From: DATNPX01 sp036702975
GTDB taxonomy: Bacteria > Cyanobacteriota > Vampirovibrionia > Obscuribacterales > Obscuribacteraceae
Length of the DNA: 64,000 bases
NCBI GenBank assembly: GCA_036702975.1
Contig: DATNPX010000053.1
Coordinates: 1 to 64,000 of the forward strand
Reading direction: 5' to 3'
Shown: one piece after another, positions 45,943 to 53,780 of the stretch
How the letters are laid out: each line of letters opens with the position of its first letter
Position numbering within the stretch: the first letter of the stretch is position 1
Translations under genes and position numbers: made by a program
The notes under the pieces: model-generated
What the model saw: the letters and a program-made list of their open reading frames with translations, nothing else
Told to the model about the DNA's origin: nothing
Database searches by the model: none

Positions 45943-46416
45943 GCGCTCTTTTGGCTCGGTGCGCCGCCCGAAACTCCTATCAGGCACTCGAACTTGCAGA
46001 ATCACACCGCTAAGGAACAGGTCCGCGATAGTTACACGAACGACATTTCACTTGCTTGTCTTCAACAATCCAATCGCAAGCTGAGACACAGGTCAGCGAA
46101 GATTTGGATTTGCTTTCTGCCGGTTGGCGCACTCTCGCGGTTTTCAATAACTGCTCACAAAATGAGCATCTCATCACAGCGAAGTCAGCAGAAATCTGCA
46201 AAAGGGGGCCATGATGCTTGCTCGTACACAGCTCAGAGAGAAAGTCGTCCAACATTCATACGTACATTGTCAGGGCAATCGTTCACACAGATAATTATAG
46301 GACCGACAATAAATGCGCTCACTCTTGTAAACCTGACAACATTTCTGCCAGAATCACACTGACATTGCTCGGGTCACTGTTCAGGCTGTTCATTGAAACC
46401 CGCCATCAAAAGGCTC
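45943..46416. other. 474-base region with no well-supported gene
   Basis: The only candidate is a minus-strand 81-codon frame at 46010-46255 listed separately. Frames on the plus strand have low-quality composition. No hairpin of note. Confidence 0.5.
46010..46255 (-). CDS. Doubtful small cysteine-rich protein (81 aa)
   Basis: The frame encodes two zinc-ribbon-like Cys pairs, MRCSFC near residue 30 and VKCRSCNYRGPVP at the C-terminus, with another CxxxC between them. The ending resembles zinc ribbons. There is no good ribosome-binding site, and it may be a decayed gene or chance. Confidence 0.3.
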   Translation of the reverse strand: MLDDFLSELCTSKHHGPLLQISADFAVMRCSFCEQLLKTARVRQPAESKSKSSLTCVSACDWIVEDKQVKCRSCNYRGPVP

Positions 46417-47478
46417 ATGGGAGTCGTCCTGAAAAATCGAATTCAAGTTTGTTGGAATAAACGCTCTTTTCTTCTAGTACCAGTTCTGGTGCTTACACTA
46501 TGGACGCTCGAAGTGGTGACAGAAGCGACCAATCCTCCAACAGCCAACCCTCCAAGAACGGAAGAAAATGGGATATCTGTCTATCGTAGTATTGGATATA
46601 CGGAAGCAGACACTTCGAGTCAATCGCTGGACCTCTTCTTACCGTGGAAATTACCACCTGGTCCACTGCCACTTGTGATTCTTATTCACGGTGGAGGCTG
46701 GTTGAGTGGAGATAAAAAGGATTTTGCCGGACTAGCTCCAGAGTTCGTGTCCAGAGGTTTCGCGGTCGCTACGATAAATTACCGACTGAGTAGTCAGGGC
46801 ACATGGCCGGCGCAAATTGTCGACAGTAAAGCGGCTGTCAGATGGCTGCGCACAAACGCCAGCCAGTATCATCTTGATCCAAAGCGATTCGCAGTTGGAG
46901 GACATTCAGCTGGAGCGCACCTTGCTGCTTTTCTTGGTGCCACCAATGGTGTCAAAGAATTTGACAAAGGCACCAATCTCAATGCATCAAGCGACGTACA
47001 GGCAGTTCTCTGGTTTTCCGGCATTGCTGATCTTGTGGCGCGAGCAACCACACCTGGTTTTGAAATCGTTCAGAAGAGCAACAGCGACCAATCACGGTTG
47101 CTGGGAGCACCAACAATGGATCGCCGCTCACTTGCGATTGCAGCGAGCCCTGTCACATGGGTATCAAGGAAGACGGCACCATTCTTTTTCGAAGCCGGTA
47201 CTGAAGACAAAGTTGTCCCATTGAATCAAGTCGACCTGATGAAGGCGGCGCTCGACAAATACAACATCTACTCGGAAGTACACTTATTGAAAGGCGTATC
47301 GCACTTCAGTCTGGAGTTTTTCGACAAGCAACATCTTTCACTCATAGACCAGTTTCTGAAAAGAGAACTGCATGTCGATGAACATGCCGTGCCTCCTAAA
47401 AAATCCCCGGGCAAAAAGAATTCTTCCACGACATCAAAAAACTTACGGGGCAGTTGTGCCAAGCGCCATTCCCACTAA
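46417..47478 (+). CDS. Exported alpha/beta-hydrolase, carboxylesterase/lipase type (353 aa)
   Basis: A hydrophobic N-terminal segment (KRSFLLVPVLVLTLWTLEVV) acts as signal or anchor. The catalytic domain has the oxyanion motif HGGGW in LIHGGGWLSGDKKDF, nucleophile Ser164 in VGGHSAGAHLAAFLG, Asp in GTEDKVVP and His in GVSHFSLEFF. This is the BD-FAE/hormone-sensitive-lipase-like arrangement. Probably periplasmic ester hydrolysis. A start 24 bases upstream (TTG) is possible. Its end overlaps the convergent VIT1-like gene by 36 bases. Confidence 0.82.
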   Translation: MGVVLKNRIQVCWNKRSFLLVPVLVLTLWTLEVVTEATNPPTANPPRTEENGISVYRSIGYTEADTSSQSLDLFLPWKLPPGPLPLVILIHGGGWLSGDKKDFAGLAPEFVSRGFAVATINYRLSSQGTWPAQIVDSKAAVRWLRTNASQYHLDPKRFAVGGHSAGAHLAAFLGATNGVKEFDKGTNLNASSDVQAVLWFSGIADLVARATTPGFEIVQKSNSDQSRLLGAPTMDRRSLAIAASPVTWVSRKTAPFFFEAGTEDKVVPLNQVDLMKAALDKYNIYSEVHLLKGVSHFSLEFFDKQHLSLIDQFLKRELHVDEHAVPPKKSPGKKNSSTTSKNLRGSCAKRHSH

Positions 47479-48141
47479 ACTGGTAACCAGCATGGCAAGA
47501 GCACTCCATAAAGTTAGCCGGATAACGCCATGCAAGATTCGCGTGGAACCAGCAAGTCTTGTTGAAACGGCGCCCAGAACTGCGAGGAAAACCAGGCCGA
47601 AGACGCATATGCAGAGTTGAAGCGATTGAGGTGGTGAAAAGATCGTCACTGTTAAAGGAAGTGCCGACCCGAGAGAGAATCCGCATCCCGAGACGAAAGC
47701 GGCCAGCATTGGGCGCGCCGTGAACGCTTCAGAAATCCCCAGCTCATCACGAGCGTGTGAACCCAGATCATCCTTCGCCATGAGTTGTTCGGCGACTTGC
47801 TTAGCCAGTTCCGGGGTCAATCCTCGTGAAATGTATATATTCGTCAATTCTTTCAGCTCGCCTACCGGATCTTGTTCTAGCTCGAGCTTTTCTTGTTTCA
47901 GCGATGAACGCTCTGACTCTGCTTGCACGGAAACTGATACATATTCGCCCGCTGCCATTGAGAGCGCCCCAGCCACAAGACTGGCAACAGCTGCGATCAC
48001 CGCTGAATGCTGAGTTCCATGAGCTGCAGCAATTCCCAAGACAAGACTGGATGTCGAGACTATTCCATCATTACCGCCAAGCACCGCGGCCCGCAGCCAA
48101 CCGGTATTGGCGAGCTTGTGGGTCTCGTTATGAATTCTCAT
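47443..48141 (-). CDS. VIT1/CCC1-family iron/manganese transporter (232 aa)
   Basis: Begins with the family signature WLRAAVLGGNDGIVSTSSLVLGIAAA, then LSMAAGEYVSVSVQAESERSSL, a cytosolic loop with conserved Glu residues (KLELEQDPVGELKELTNIYISRGL) and three more transmembrane segments. Length and topology (5 TM) fit. It transports Fe2+ or Mn2+ out of the cytoplasm in related proteins. Confidence 0.88.
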   Translation of the reverse strand: MRIHNETHKLANTGWLRAAVLGGNDGIVSTSSLVLGIAAAHGTQHSAVIAAVASLVAGALSMAAGEYVSVSVQAESERSSLKQEKLELEQDPVGELKELTNIYISRGLTPELAKQVAEQLMAKDDLGSHARDELGISEAFTARPMLAAFVSGCGFSLGSALPLTVTIFSPPQSLQLCICVFGLVFLAVLGAVSTRLAGSTRILHGVIRLTLWSALAMLVTSLVGMALGTTAP

Positions 48142-48216
48142 GAAGCACAGTTACCAGATGCGACTCGAAGCAAACGCTGCTTCAACGCATATAAAATATC
48201 ACATGTGGTATCGCAA

Positions 48217-48984
48217 TCAGTCTAATCCAAAAGGATTGTAATCGGTAGTCGCAGGGTCATCTATGACGTCGATCCCTTCCACCTTTTTCACATAATTCGC
48301 GATACGAGTGCTGAAAGGCAACGAAACAAACTCATAAACAACTTTCGCACAGTAAATGCAAACCATTGTCCGAATCAAATCATCTGTAGGAACCACGCCG
48401 TAAAAAGCAAGGGGGAAAAAGATGACTGTATCGACAAACTCACCAAGACAGGTCGACACCATGAATCTCGCGGCCTGGTCGAAGCCACCACGCCCATGCT
48501 GCATAAACTTCATTTTTGAGATTGTGACTGAGTTAACCCATTCACCACATATGTAACAGACCAGACAAGCCGCCACTACACGTGGTGCCTGACCTAAAAT
48601 CGTCGTAAAGGCTGCCTGATTATGCCAAAATGGTGCCGCTGGCACGACATCGACGAGCCAGTATGCGAAAGCAGCCATTGCTTGAACTGCCATACCTGTC
48701 CAAATGATACGCCGCGATCTCTCATATCCATAGACTTCGCTGAAAATGTCATTGAACACAAAAGTAAGTGGCCAGATCAAGGTGGCGCCGCTAAAGGTCC
48801 ACGGACCGAGCGCGATGAATTTGGCGGCAGCTCCCACGCTGATCACGATTACCGCAACGTAACCGCCCACGATCAGAGTATAGGCTGTAGAGTTTCCTCG
48901 CGCATGGTGCTGAGGTACAACGAACTGCTCAACTTGCGACGATCCAGACGTCGAAGCAGAATTGGATGCTTTCAACATCGGCAT
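48217..48984 (-). CDS. yhhQ: Queuosine precursor transporter, YhhQ/VUT family (255 aa)
   Basis: Six or seven transmembrane segments with the DUF165 landmarks PLTFVFNDIFSEVYGYERSRRIIWTG, ACLVCYICGEWVNSVTISKMK and STCLGEFVDTVIFFPLAFYG. It imports preQ0/preQ1 for tRNA queuosine synthesis. The start is one base after the upstream Sel1 gene stop, implying coupling. Confidence 0.88.
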   Translation of the reverse strand: MPMLKASNSASTSGSSQVEQFVVPQHHARGNSTAYTLIVGGYVAVIVISVGAAAKFIALGPWTFSGATLIWPLTFVFNDIFSEVYGYERSRRIIWTGMAVQAMAAFAYWLVDVVPAAPFWHNQAAFTTILGQAPRVVAACLVCYICGEWVNSVTISKMKFMQHGRGGFDQAARFMVSTCLGEFVDTVIFFPLAFYGVVPTDDLIRTMVCIYCAKVVYEFVSLPFSTRIANYVKKVEGIDVIDDPATTDYNPFGLD

Positions 48985-48985
48985 T

Positions 48986-49450
48986 TTAGGCGATCAATTC
49001 CAGATTCATAGATGCAGCTCTAACGCCCTTCCTGGCGGCGATCGCGAAACTTACTTTCGCTAAGGTTTCATCAGCTTCTTCAGTGAGACCAAAGCCAATG
49101 ATAAGACCCAGGTTATTTTCAGCATGCGGGCATCCACGAGATGCAGCGTCTTCTACTAGAATTCTAGCGAAATTGAAATTCTGCTGGACATATAGTCCTT
49201 CGACGTACATGTAAGCCAGGTTCGACATAGCACTCAAACAACCGAGGTTACATGCGGATTTATACCAATAATACGCAGCCTCGAAATTCTGTTCTATTTC
49301 GACACCGTGTAAAAGAGCAGTTCCAAGGCAATTCTGCGCTTCAGCATCCTGCTCCATGGCTCTATACCAGAGAATGCTCGTCGGAACGTCGAATTTAATT
49401 GTGGTTTGAACATTTGGACCAGGTCGGACCATTTCGTAAACTTTTCCCAC
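48986..49450 (-). CDS. Sel1-repeat protein (154 aa)
   Basis: The GTG at 49450 has AAGGAG at seven bases, better than the ATG further upstream. The product has three Sel1-like repeats (AQNCLGTALLHGVEIEQNFEAA, AMSNLAYMYVEGLYVQQNFNFA, AENNLGLIIGFGLTEEA). Cytoplasmic, likely a protein-binding scaffold. Cotranscribed with yhhQ. Confidence 0.7.
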   Translation of the reverse strand: MGKVYEMVRPGPNVQTTIKFDVPTSILWYRAMEQDAEAQNCLGTALLHGVEIEQNFEAAYYWYKSACNLGCLSAMSNLAYMYVEGLYVQQNFNFARILVEDAASRGCPHAENNLGLIIGFGLTEEADETLAKVSFAIAARKGVRAASMNLELIA

Positions 49451-49578
49451 AATCATGCTCCTTCGCTTAAGTTTTCCCACTGCTGTCTTTTGTTTTCGGA
49501 CCAGCAACATAACCAAGCTCAATATTGCAGTTGACGTATAAAATGAACGTCAAACAAACACTTGAAGAGCTCAATTCC

Positions 49579-50532
49579 CTAGTAACCACCCGGTCGGCTG
49601 GCTACAAATTCAACGCCCGACTGCCCTGCCCGTTTATGACCATACCGGTCTTGTGCGTAGCGAATTCCTGCTATTAAATTCGAAAGTGGATCGTGAATAT
49701 TAGAATTGAAACCTGGTAAAGCGTACTTCTGGAAGGTACTCGGAATCGTCTGCATCAGTCCGGTAGAAGGATGTCCTTTCTTGGCATTAATGTCCCAATT
49801 ATTAGTCACGTTGGGATTCCATGCACTTTCTCTTGAAACTATTTTGTTGACTGCAGCGATATTTGATTCTGTAGGTTGCAGTCCAGACATCTGAAGCGCT
49901 TTAGATATCAACTCCTTTCTGGCGCCATCGGGAACGTGACCACCAACTGCATGCTTATCGAAGCCGCCCTCCGCACCATGATCACCTTCGACGCTCTCAT
50001 TGAACCCGTTGTACTTGCCGTGCCCATACTTCATCGAGTGATACGCTTTTTTAAGGGCTTCAGATTCTTCAGGTCGATTGTGGCTGGTACTGATCATGGT
50101 GCGCTTGTGCGGCAACCCTTTTAAGCTCGAGTCTTCAGATACCACACCATAGCCACGTTCTATCTTGTTGTGAGCACCGACTCTGTCGTCACCGATCAAT
50201 TCTAAATGTGGTAAATATTTGTCCGCGTGAAGCTTTTTATTCAGCTCTTCCAGATCTTTGTTGAAGTGCTTTGGATCAAGCTGTCTGAGCTTCTCAATCT
50301 CCTTAAAAACATGTGCGAAATCGTGGGAATCGTGCTTTAAAATTCCTTCTATTTTATGGACGGCGTTATCGACTAACTTATGATGATCTACCTGATGGTG
50401 CTCCTTTCCCTTATCACCAGATGACTTGCTTCCGTAGCTGTCTTCATGCAACTTATGATGAGCGGACCCGCCATCATGAGGATGGTTCTGCGCGTGCGAT
50501 TTGTCATTTTGACGCAAGTGATGCTCAACCAT
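49579..50532 (-). CDS. Soluble lytic transglycosylase with His-rich N-terminal region (317 aa)
   Basis: The C-terminal ~85 residues are an SLT domain with catalytic Glu235 in SRESAWNPN, GLMQTIPSTFQKYA and NLIAGIRYAQDRYG, ending in PGGY. The first ~60 residues are rich in His, Lys and Ser; LPHLEL lies at 107-112. There is no signal peptide, unusual for a peptidoglycan-cleaving enzyme, so export would need another route. The ATG at 50532 has GGGAG upstream; the longer frame to 50610 would run into the direct repeat at 50623. VirB1-like enzymes in type IV secretion loci have the same domain. Confidence 0.75.
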   Translation of the reverse strand: MVEHHLRQNDKSHAQNHPHDGGSAHHKLHEDSYGSKSSGDKGKEHHQVDHHKLVDNAVHKIEGILKHDSHDFAHVFKEIEKLRQLDPKHFNKDLEELNKKLHADKYLPHLELIGDDRVGAHNKIERGYGVVSEDSSLKGLPHKRTMISTSHNRPEESEALKKAYHSMKYGHGKYNGFNESVEGDHGAEGGFDKHAVGGHVPDGARKELISKALQMSGLQPTESNIAAVNKIVSRESAWNPNVTNNWDINAKKGHPSTGLMQTIPSTFQKYALPGFNSNIHDPLSNLIAGIRYAQDRYGHKRAGQSGVEFVASRPGGY

Positions 50533-50622
50533 CCTGCCCAGACTCCCGAAAAATTTTAGTAAGCGCTCTAAGTGGACACTCGACTGCAATAACAATTCGA
50601 GTAATACCAAAATATTTCATGT

Positions 50623-50642
50623 GCATAAAATCAGCATAAAAT
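50623..50642 (-). promoter_or_regulatory. Direct-repeat box B (minus strand): ATTTTATGC-N2-ATTTTATGC
   Basis: On the minus strand ATTTTATGC occurs twice, 11 bases apart, 91 bases upstream of the transglycosylase start. It matches the RTTTTA-N5-RTTTTA pattern of four other sites. Confidence 0.55.
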
Positions 50643-50673
50643 GCGGCACTGAATGCTGAAATCAGTCGAAGAT

Positions 50674-50690
50674 GTTTTACACCTGTTTTA
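50674..50690 (+). promoter_or_regulatory. Direct-repeat box B: GTTTTA-N5-GTTTTA
   Basis: GTTTTA at 50674-50679 and 50685-50690, exactly 11 bases apart, 147 bases before the TPR gene. With the 50623 site it makes a divergent pair of boxes between the transglycosylase and TPR genes. TTAGTCT lies about 12 bases downstream as a possible -10. Confidence 0.6.
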
Positions 50691-50836
50691 CGGCCGCTCC
50701 CTTAGTCTCGGAAAGTATTCGACGACGGACAGAGCCATTGCATAAATAACCAGGCAACGCACCAGCCCCAAAATTTTCAGGCACAGACGAATACAAAATC
50801 GTTGGCACTAAAACAGGTTCTAAAGACGTGATTGAA

Positions 50837-51586
50837 ATGCAAAACCAATCTTGTGAAAGTTACATCAGTCAGAGCTATTCAAACGCTGTTTCAGGGCAAC
50901 ATCGCGACGCAATTGCAGATTGCGATAAAGCACTGTCACTCAATCCAAACAGCATAGCTGCCTACTTCAACAAGGGCAGAGCGCACTTTGAGTTGAACGA
51001 ATGTGATCAGGCGCTAGCCAGCTTCACCTCAGCACTCAGGATCAACCCAGACTTTGCCCAGGCCTATAACGCACGCGGTGTAGTCTATTTGAAATTGCGC
51101 CGAGAAAAACTTGCGCTTCAGGATTTTACCGATGCAATCAGGCTAGACCCTACAAGCAACCTGCCCTATGTCAATCGGGCTAACATCTATCTCGAACAAG
51201 GACGATGTGATGCGGCGTTGCGCGACATTAACTGTGCTATTCGCATAACGAGCACCACAGACGCACATGTTTTCAGAGCGATCGTATTGAATAGAATGAA
51301 TCTGTTCGATCAGGCTGTTGTCGACTGCGAGAGAGCACTGGAACTGCAGTCGAACAACCTGGATGCATTCTTCGAGCGGGCTCGTTCGTTCTTATATTTG
51401 GAAAACTTCGCGTCGGCACTGGCAGATCTCAACGCCTATCTCATGCGCAGTCCAAATAACGCAAATGCACTTTTTCTCCGTTCATTCGCTCACAAGAAGT
51501 TGCGCAATACAAAGGAAAGTGAAATCGATCTGCAGGATGCGCTGAAATTAGATCCATCGCTGGGCAATCTAATAGCATTGAACTGA
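50837..51586 (+). CDS. TPR protein (249 aa)
   Basis: Six TPR units cover the protein (HRDAIADCDKALSLNPNS, CDQALASFTSALRINPDF, KLALQDFTDAIRLDPTS, CDAALRDINCAIRI, FDQAVVDCERALELQSNN, FASALADLNAYLMRSPNN). It is a longer paralogue of the 44606 protein; the two share FTSALRINPDFxxAYNARGVVY. Start chosen at ATG rather than the GTG nine bases upstream. Its last codons are part of the tandem array that follows. Confidence 0.8.
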   Translation: MQNQSCESYISQSYSNAVSGQHRDAIADCDKALSLNPNSIAAYFNKGRAHFELNECDQALASFTSALRINPDFAQAYNARGVVYLKLRREKLALQDFTDAIRLDPTSNLPYVNRANIYLEQGRCDAALRDINCAIRITSTTDAHVFRAIVLNRMNLFDQAVVDCERALELQSNNLDAFFERARSFLYLENFASALADLNAYLMRSPNNANALFLRSFAHKKLRNTKESEIDLQDALKLDPSLGNLIALN

Positions 51587-51590
51587 CGGC

Positions 51591-51820
51591 TACTCGCAGT
51601 GCTGAACTGACTTCAGAAGTTCTGGAAGGGTACTTGCAGTATTGAACTGACTAGAAGTCCTGGAAGGGTACTTGCAGTATTGAACTGACCAGAAGTCTTG
51701 GAAGGGTACTTGCAGTATTGAACTGACCAGAAGTCTTGGAAGGGTACTTGCAGTATTGAACTGACTAGAAGTCATGGAAGGTACTTGCAGTATTGAGCAG
51801 ACCTCAAAAGCCCTGGAAGG
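51591..51820. repeat. Six tandem ~38-bp repeats directly after a gene
   Basis: Units starting TAC(t/c)(t)GCAGT(a)(t)TGAACTGA at 51591, 51631, 51669, 51707, 51745 and 51782 (periods 40, 38, 38, 38, 37). The last codons and stop of the TPR gene (ATTGAACTGA) are the core of the same unit, so the array grew from the gene end. The remaining gap 51821-52020 holds no supported gene. Copies are head-to-tail without unique spacers, so this is not a CRISPR array. Confidence 0.9.
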
Positions 51821-52020
51821 TAACTTCCAGAACTTTAAGCGCAAGAATGCGCCTTCGAGCGCGAGAATCTTGAAACACGGCCACTGTTTTATGCGCATTT
51901 GACGTTCATTTGTATATTCTCATAAAGCTCGAAGTCGATAGCACCACTATCGCAAATTTACTAGTTTGCACAAAGGCAGTAACACGCTACTTCTTTGCGC
52001 TCGTTACTGATTACCAGCGA

Positions 52021-53742
52021 ATGAAAAAAACTGAGTTTGAAAACTCACTGCTGCATTTCAGCACAGCGCCACTGCTGGTGATCTTGGTTTTTGCAAGCAG
52101 CGGCATCGCCGCAAATGCTTCCAACGGTTTTCTAGGCGGTGGGGGATCATCCAGTTCATCGAGTTCATCTGGTTCTGGTGGTAGTGGTGGCACCGGCGGC
52201 ACATCACAGTGGACAGGCTCGTTCGTCGACCATCAAACCCAAGTCTGGTTTAAAACGGCACCGCAGATCGGCAAAGAAGTAAACGCCGAAAGCTTACAGA
52301 AGCAAGAAGGGCAAGACCCGACAGAACAGTACGGACCGGTAAAACAAGGCGGGATGAGCCCAGGTTCAAAAGAACCTCAGGCTGAGGTTCAACCACCAGA
52401 GCCAGTCGCCAAGAAAGCTCAACCGGATCAAGAACCACCAAAAAATCCGCACCACAAAGAGATGACCGACTACAAGAACATGGGCGGTGGCCATGGATTG
52501 TGGGGTCCACCTAATCCAGCTCTGGGTCCGTTCAGACACCATCCCAATAATCCCAGTTCTCTTGGCGCACCGGCAAACGTAGCGACAAACGCAAATCTTC
52601 CTTCCTGGATGAAAACCGGTGCCGGCACAACCAGCAACGGACAAGCAATGGTGGCAGCAGCCAATGCTGCGCATCAGGGCGCCAATGAAATGAACAACCC
52701 CTCCATCCATACATCGCAAGCTCAGATGCAGGGCGGCATTCAACACGCTGGCGACGCTACAGAAAGTGCAGCAAACGCTCAATTTGGGTCAAACGTTGAG
52801 ACGGTTAGAACAAACTTGATCAACGTTGCCAACGAAGGAGCTGGCCAACAAACCAGCGCCAGCGCCTCAAAGAAAACTCTGAACCAGGCCATCTGGATGG
52901 TTCAACAAATGTTCAGAGGCGTGTTCATTCCAATGGCCGTGCTGTTCCTGTTGCCTGGCGCGATCGCAACGCAGACGATGAGCCTCGTTAAATATGGCGT
53001 GAACACAACTCGTGACGAAGATTCAAATCCGTTCTCCGGTTTCATGCGCGCTACCGTTTCACTATTTTTGATTTTTTCAACCCAGCTGATAGTCAGCTAT
53101 TCCATAGATGTAGGGAACTCGCTCACCTATGAAGTCAAACAACAGATCAATCAGCAAGCGATAACAAGTTGGGCTGACGCCTTACTGAATCCCAATGCCG
53201 GTCAATCAGCAAAGCAACGAGAAGAGACCGCGCAGAAAGAAACTTCGAAACAAGCTGTAATGCGTTCAGGATTTGGCATTATCACAACTCTCTTAAATTA
53301 TGGATTAATGGTACTGGCTGCATATCAAGTCGTAATGGCTTGCTACCTTTACTTGCTTGGACCGATAGCTGCATCATTTCTGGCCTGGCCAAGCGGTGTT
53401 GGGAAGTTGTTCAGACCGGTCTTTTCAAATTGGCTGGAAGGTTTATTGAATCTTGTCCTCTGGCGCTTCTGGTGGTGCGTGATTTTGCTGTGCATGTCAA
53501 CGCGAATTCAGTGGCTGCAGGAGACGGGAAGTTACGATCCCAAAAGTCCATGGGAACCTATCGTCTTCATCGCCTTTGGTGTCATGCTCACTTACATTCC
53601 ATTTATGGCTCTCGACTTTAGACCTGGAGATATGGTCGATCAGCTCCTTGAGAAAACAGGCGCCAGCGGAGGCGGCGGCGAAGGCGGTGGCGGAGGCAAG
53701 AAGCCCGGACACGCGAGACCACATCACGGTAAAGCGGCGTGA
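52021..53742 (+). CDS. Polytopic membrane protein resembling VirB6/TrbL (573 aa)
   Basis: The ATG at 52021 opens a signal peptide (MKKTEFENSLLHFSTAPLLVILVFASSGIA); the longer upstream frame is not supported. A Gly/Ser then Pro/Gln-rich linker (~residues 30-200) precedes about five to six transmembrane segments from ~300 (FIPMAVLFLLPGAIATQTMSL, FLIFSTQLIVSYSIDVGN, YGLMVLAAYQVVMACYLYLLGPIAASFLAWP, LVLWRFWWCVILLCM, IVFIAFGVMLTYIPFMAL) and a Gly/His-rich tail. The core layout and GPIAASFLAWP...FxNWLEGLLN motif resemble the inner-membrane VirB6/TrbL of type IV secretion; no VirB4 or VirB9 gene is seen in the window. Confidence 0.6.
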   Translation: MKKTEFENSLLHFSTAPLLVILVFASSGIAANASNGFLGGGGSSSSSSSSGSGGSGGTGGTSQWTGSFVDHQTQVWFKTAPQIGKEVNAESLQKQEGQDPTEQYGPVKQGGMSPGSKEPQAEVQPPEPVAKKAQPDQEPPKNPHHKEMTDYKNMGGGHGLWGPPNPALGPFRHHPNNPSSLGAPANVATNANLPSWMKTGAGTTSNGQAMVAAANAAHQGANEMNNPSIHTSQAQMQGGIQHAGDATESAANAQFGSNVETVRTNLINVANEGAGQQTSASASKKTLNQAIWMVQQMFRGVFIPMAVLFLLPGAIATQTMSLVKYGVNTTRDEDSNPFSGFMRATVSLFLIFSTQLIVSYSIDVGNSLTYEVKQQINQQAITSWADALLNPNAGQSAKQREETAQKETSKQAVMRSGFGIITTLLNYGLMVLAAYQVVMACYLYLLGPIAASFLAWPSGVGKLFRPVFSNWLEGLLNLVLWRFWWCVILLCMSTRIQWLQETGSYDPKSPWEPIVFIAFGVMLTYIPFMALDFRPGDMVDQLLEKTGASGGGGEGGGGGKKPGHARPHHGKAA

Positions 53743-53780
53743 AATTAGTGCTTTCAACAGAGTTCGATTCAGGGGTAAAG

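Noticed and set aside
45994..46362. Plus-strand 122-codon frame after the response regulator
   Set aside because: Composition is not protein-like and it runs opposite a slightly better minus-strand candidate.
51591..51820. CRISPR array
   Set aside because: Units are head-to-tail with no unique spacers and match the end of the preceding gene; no cas genes are nearby.
51590..51898. Minus-strand 102-codon reading frame
   Set aside because: It is the translation of the 38-bp tandem array read backwards and has repetitive, unconserved composition with no ribosome-binding site.
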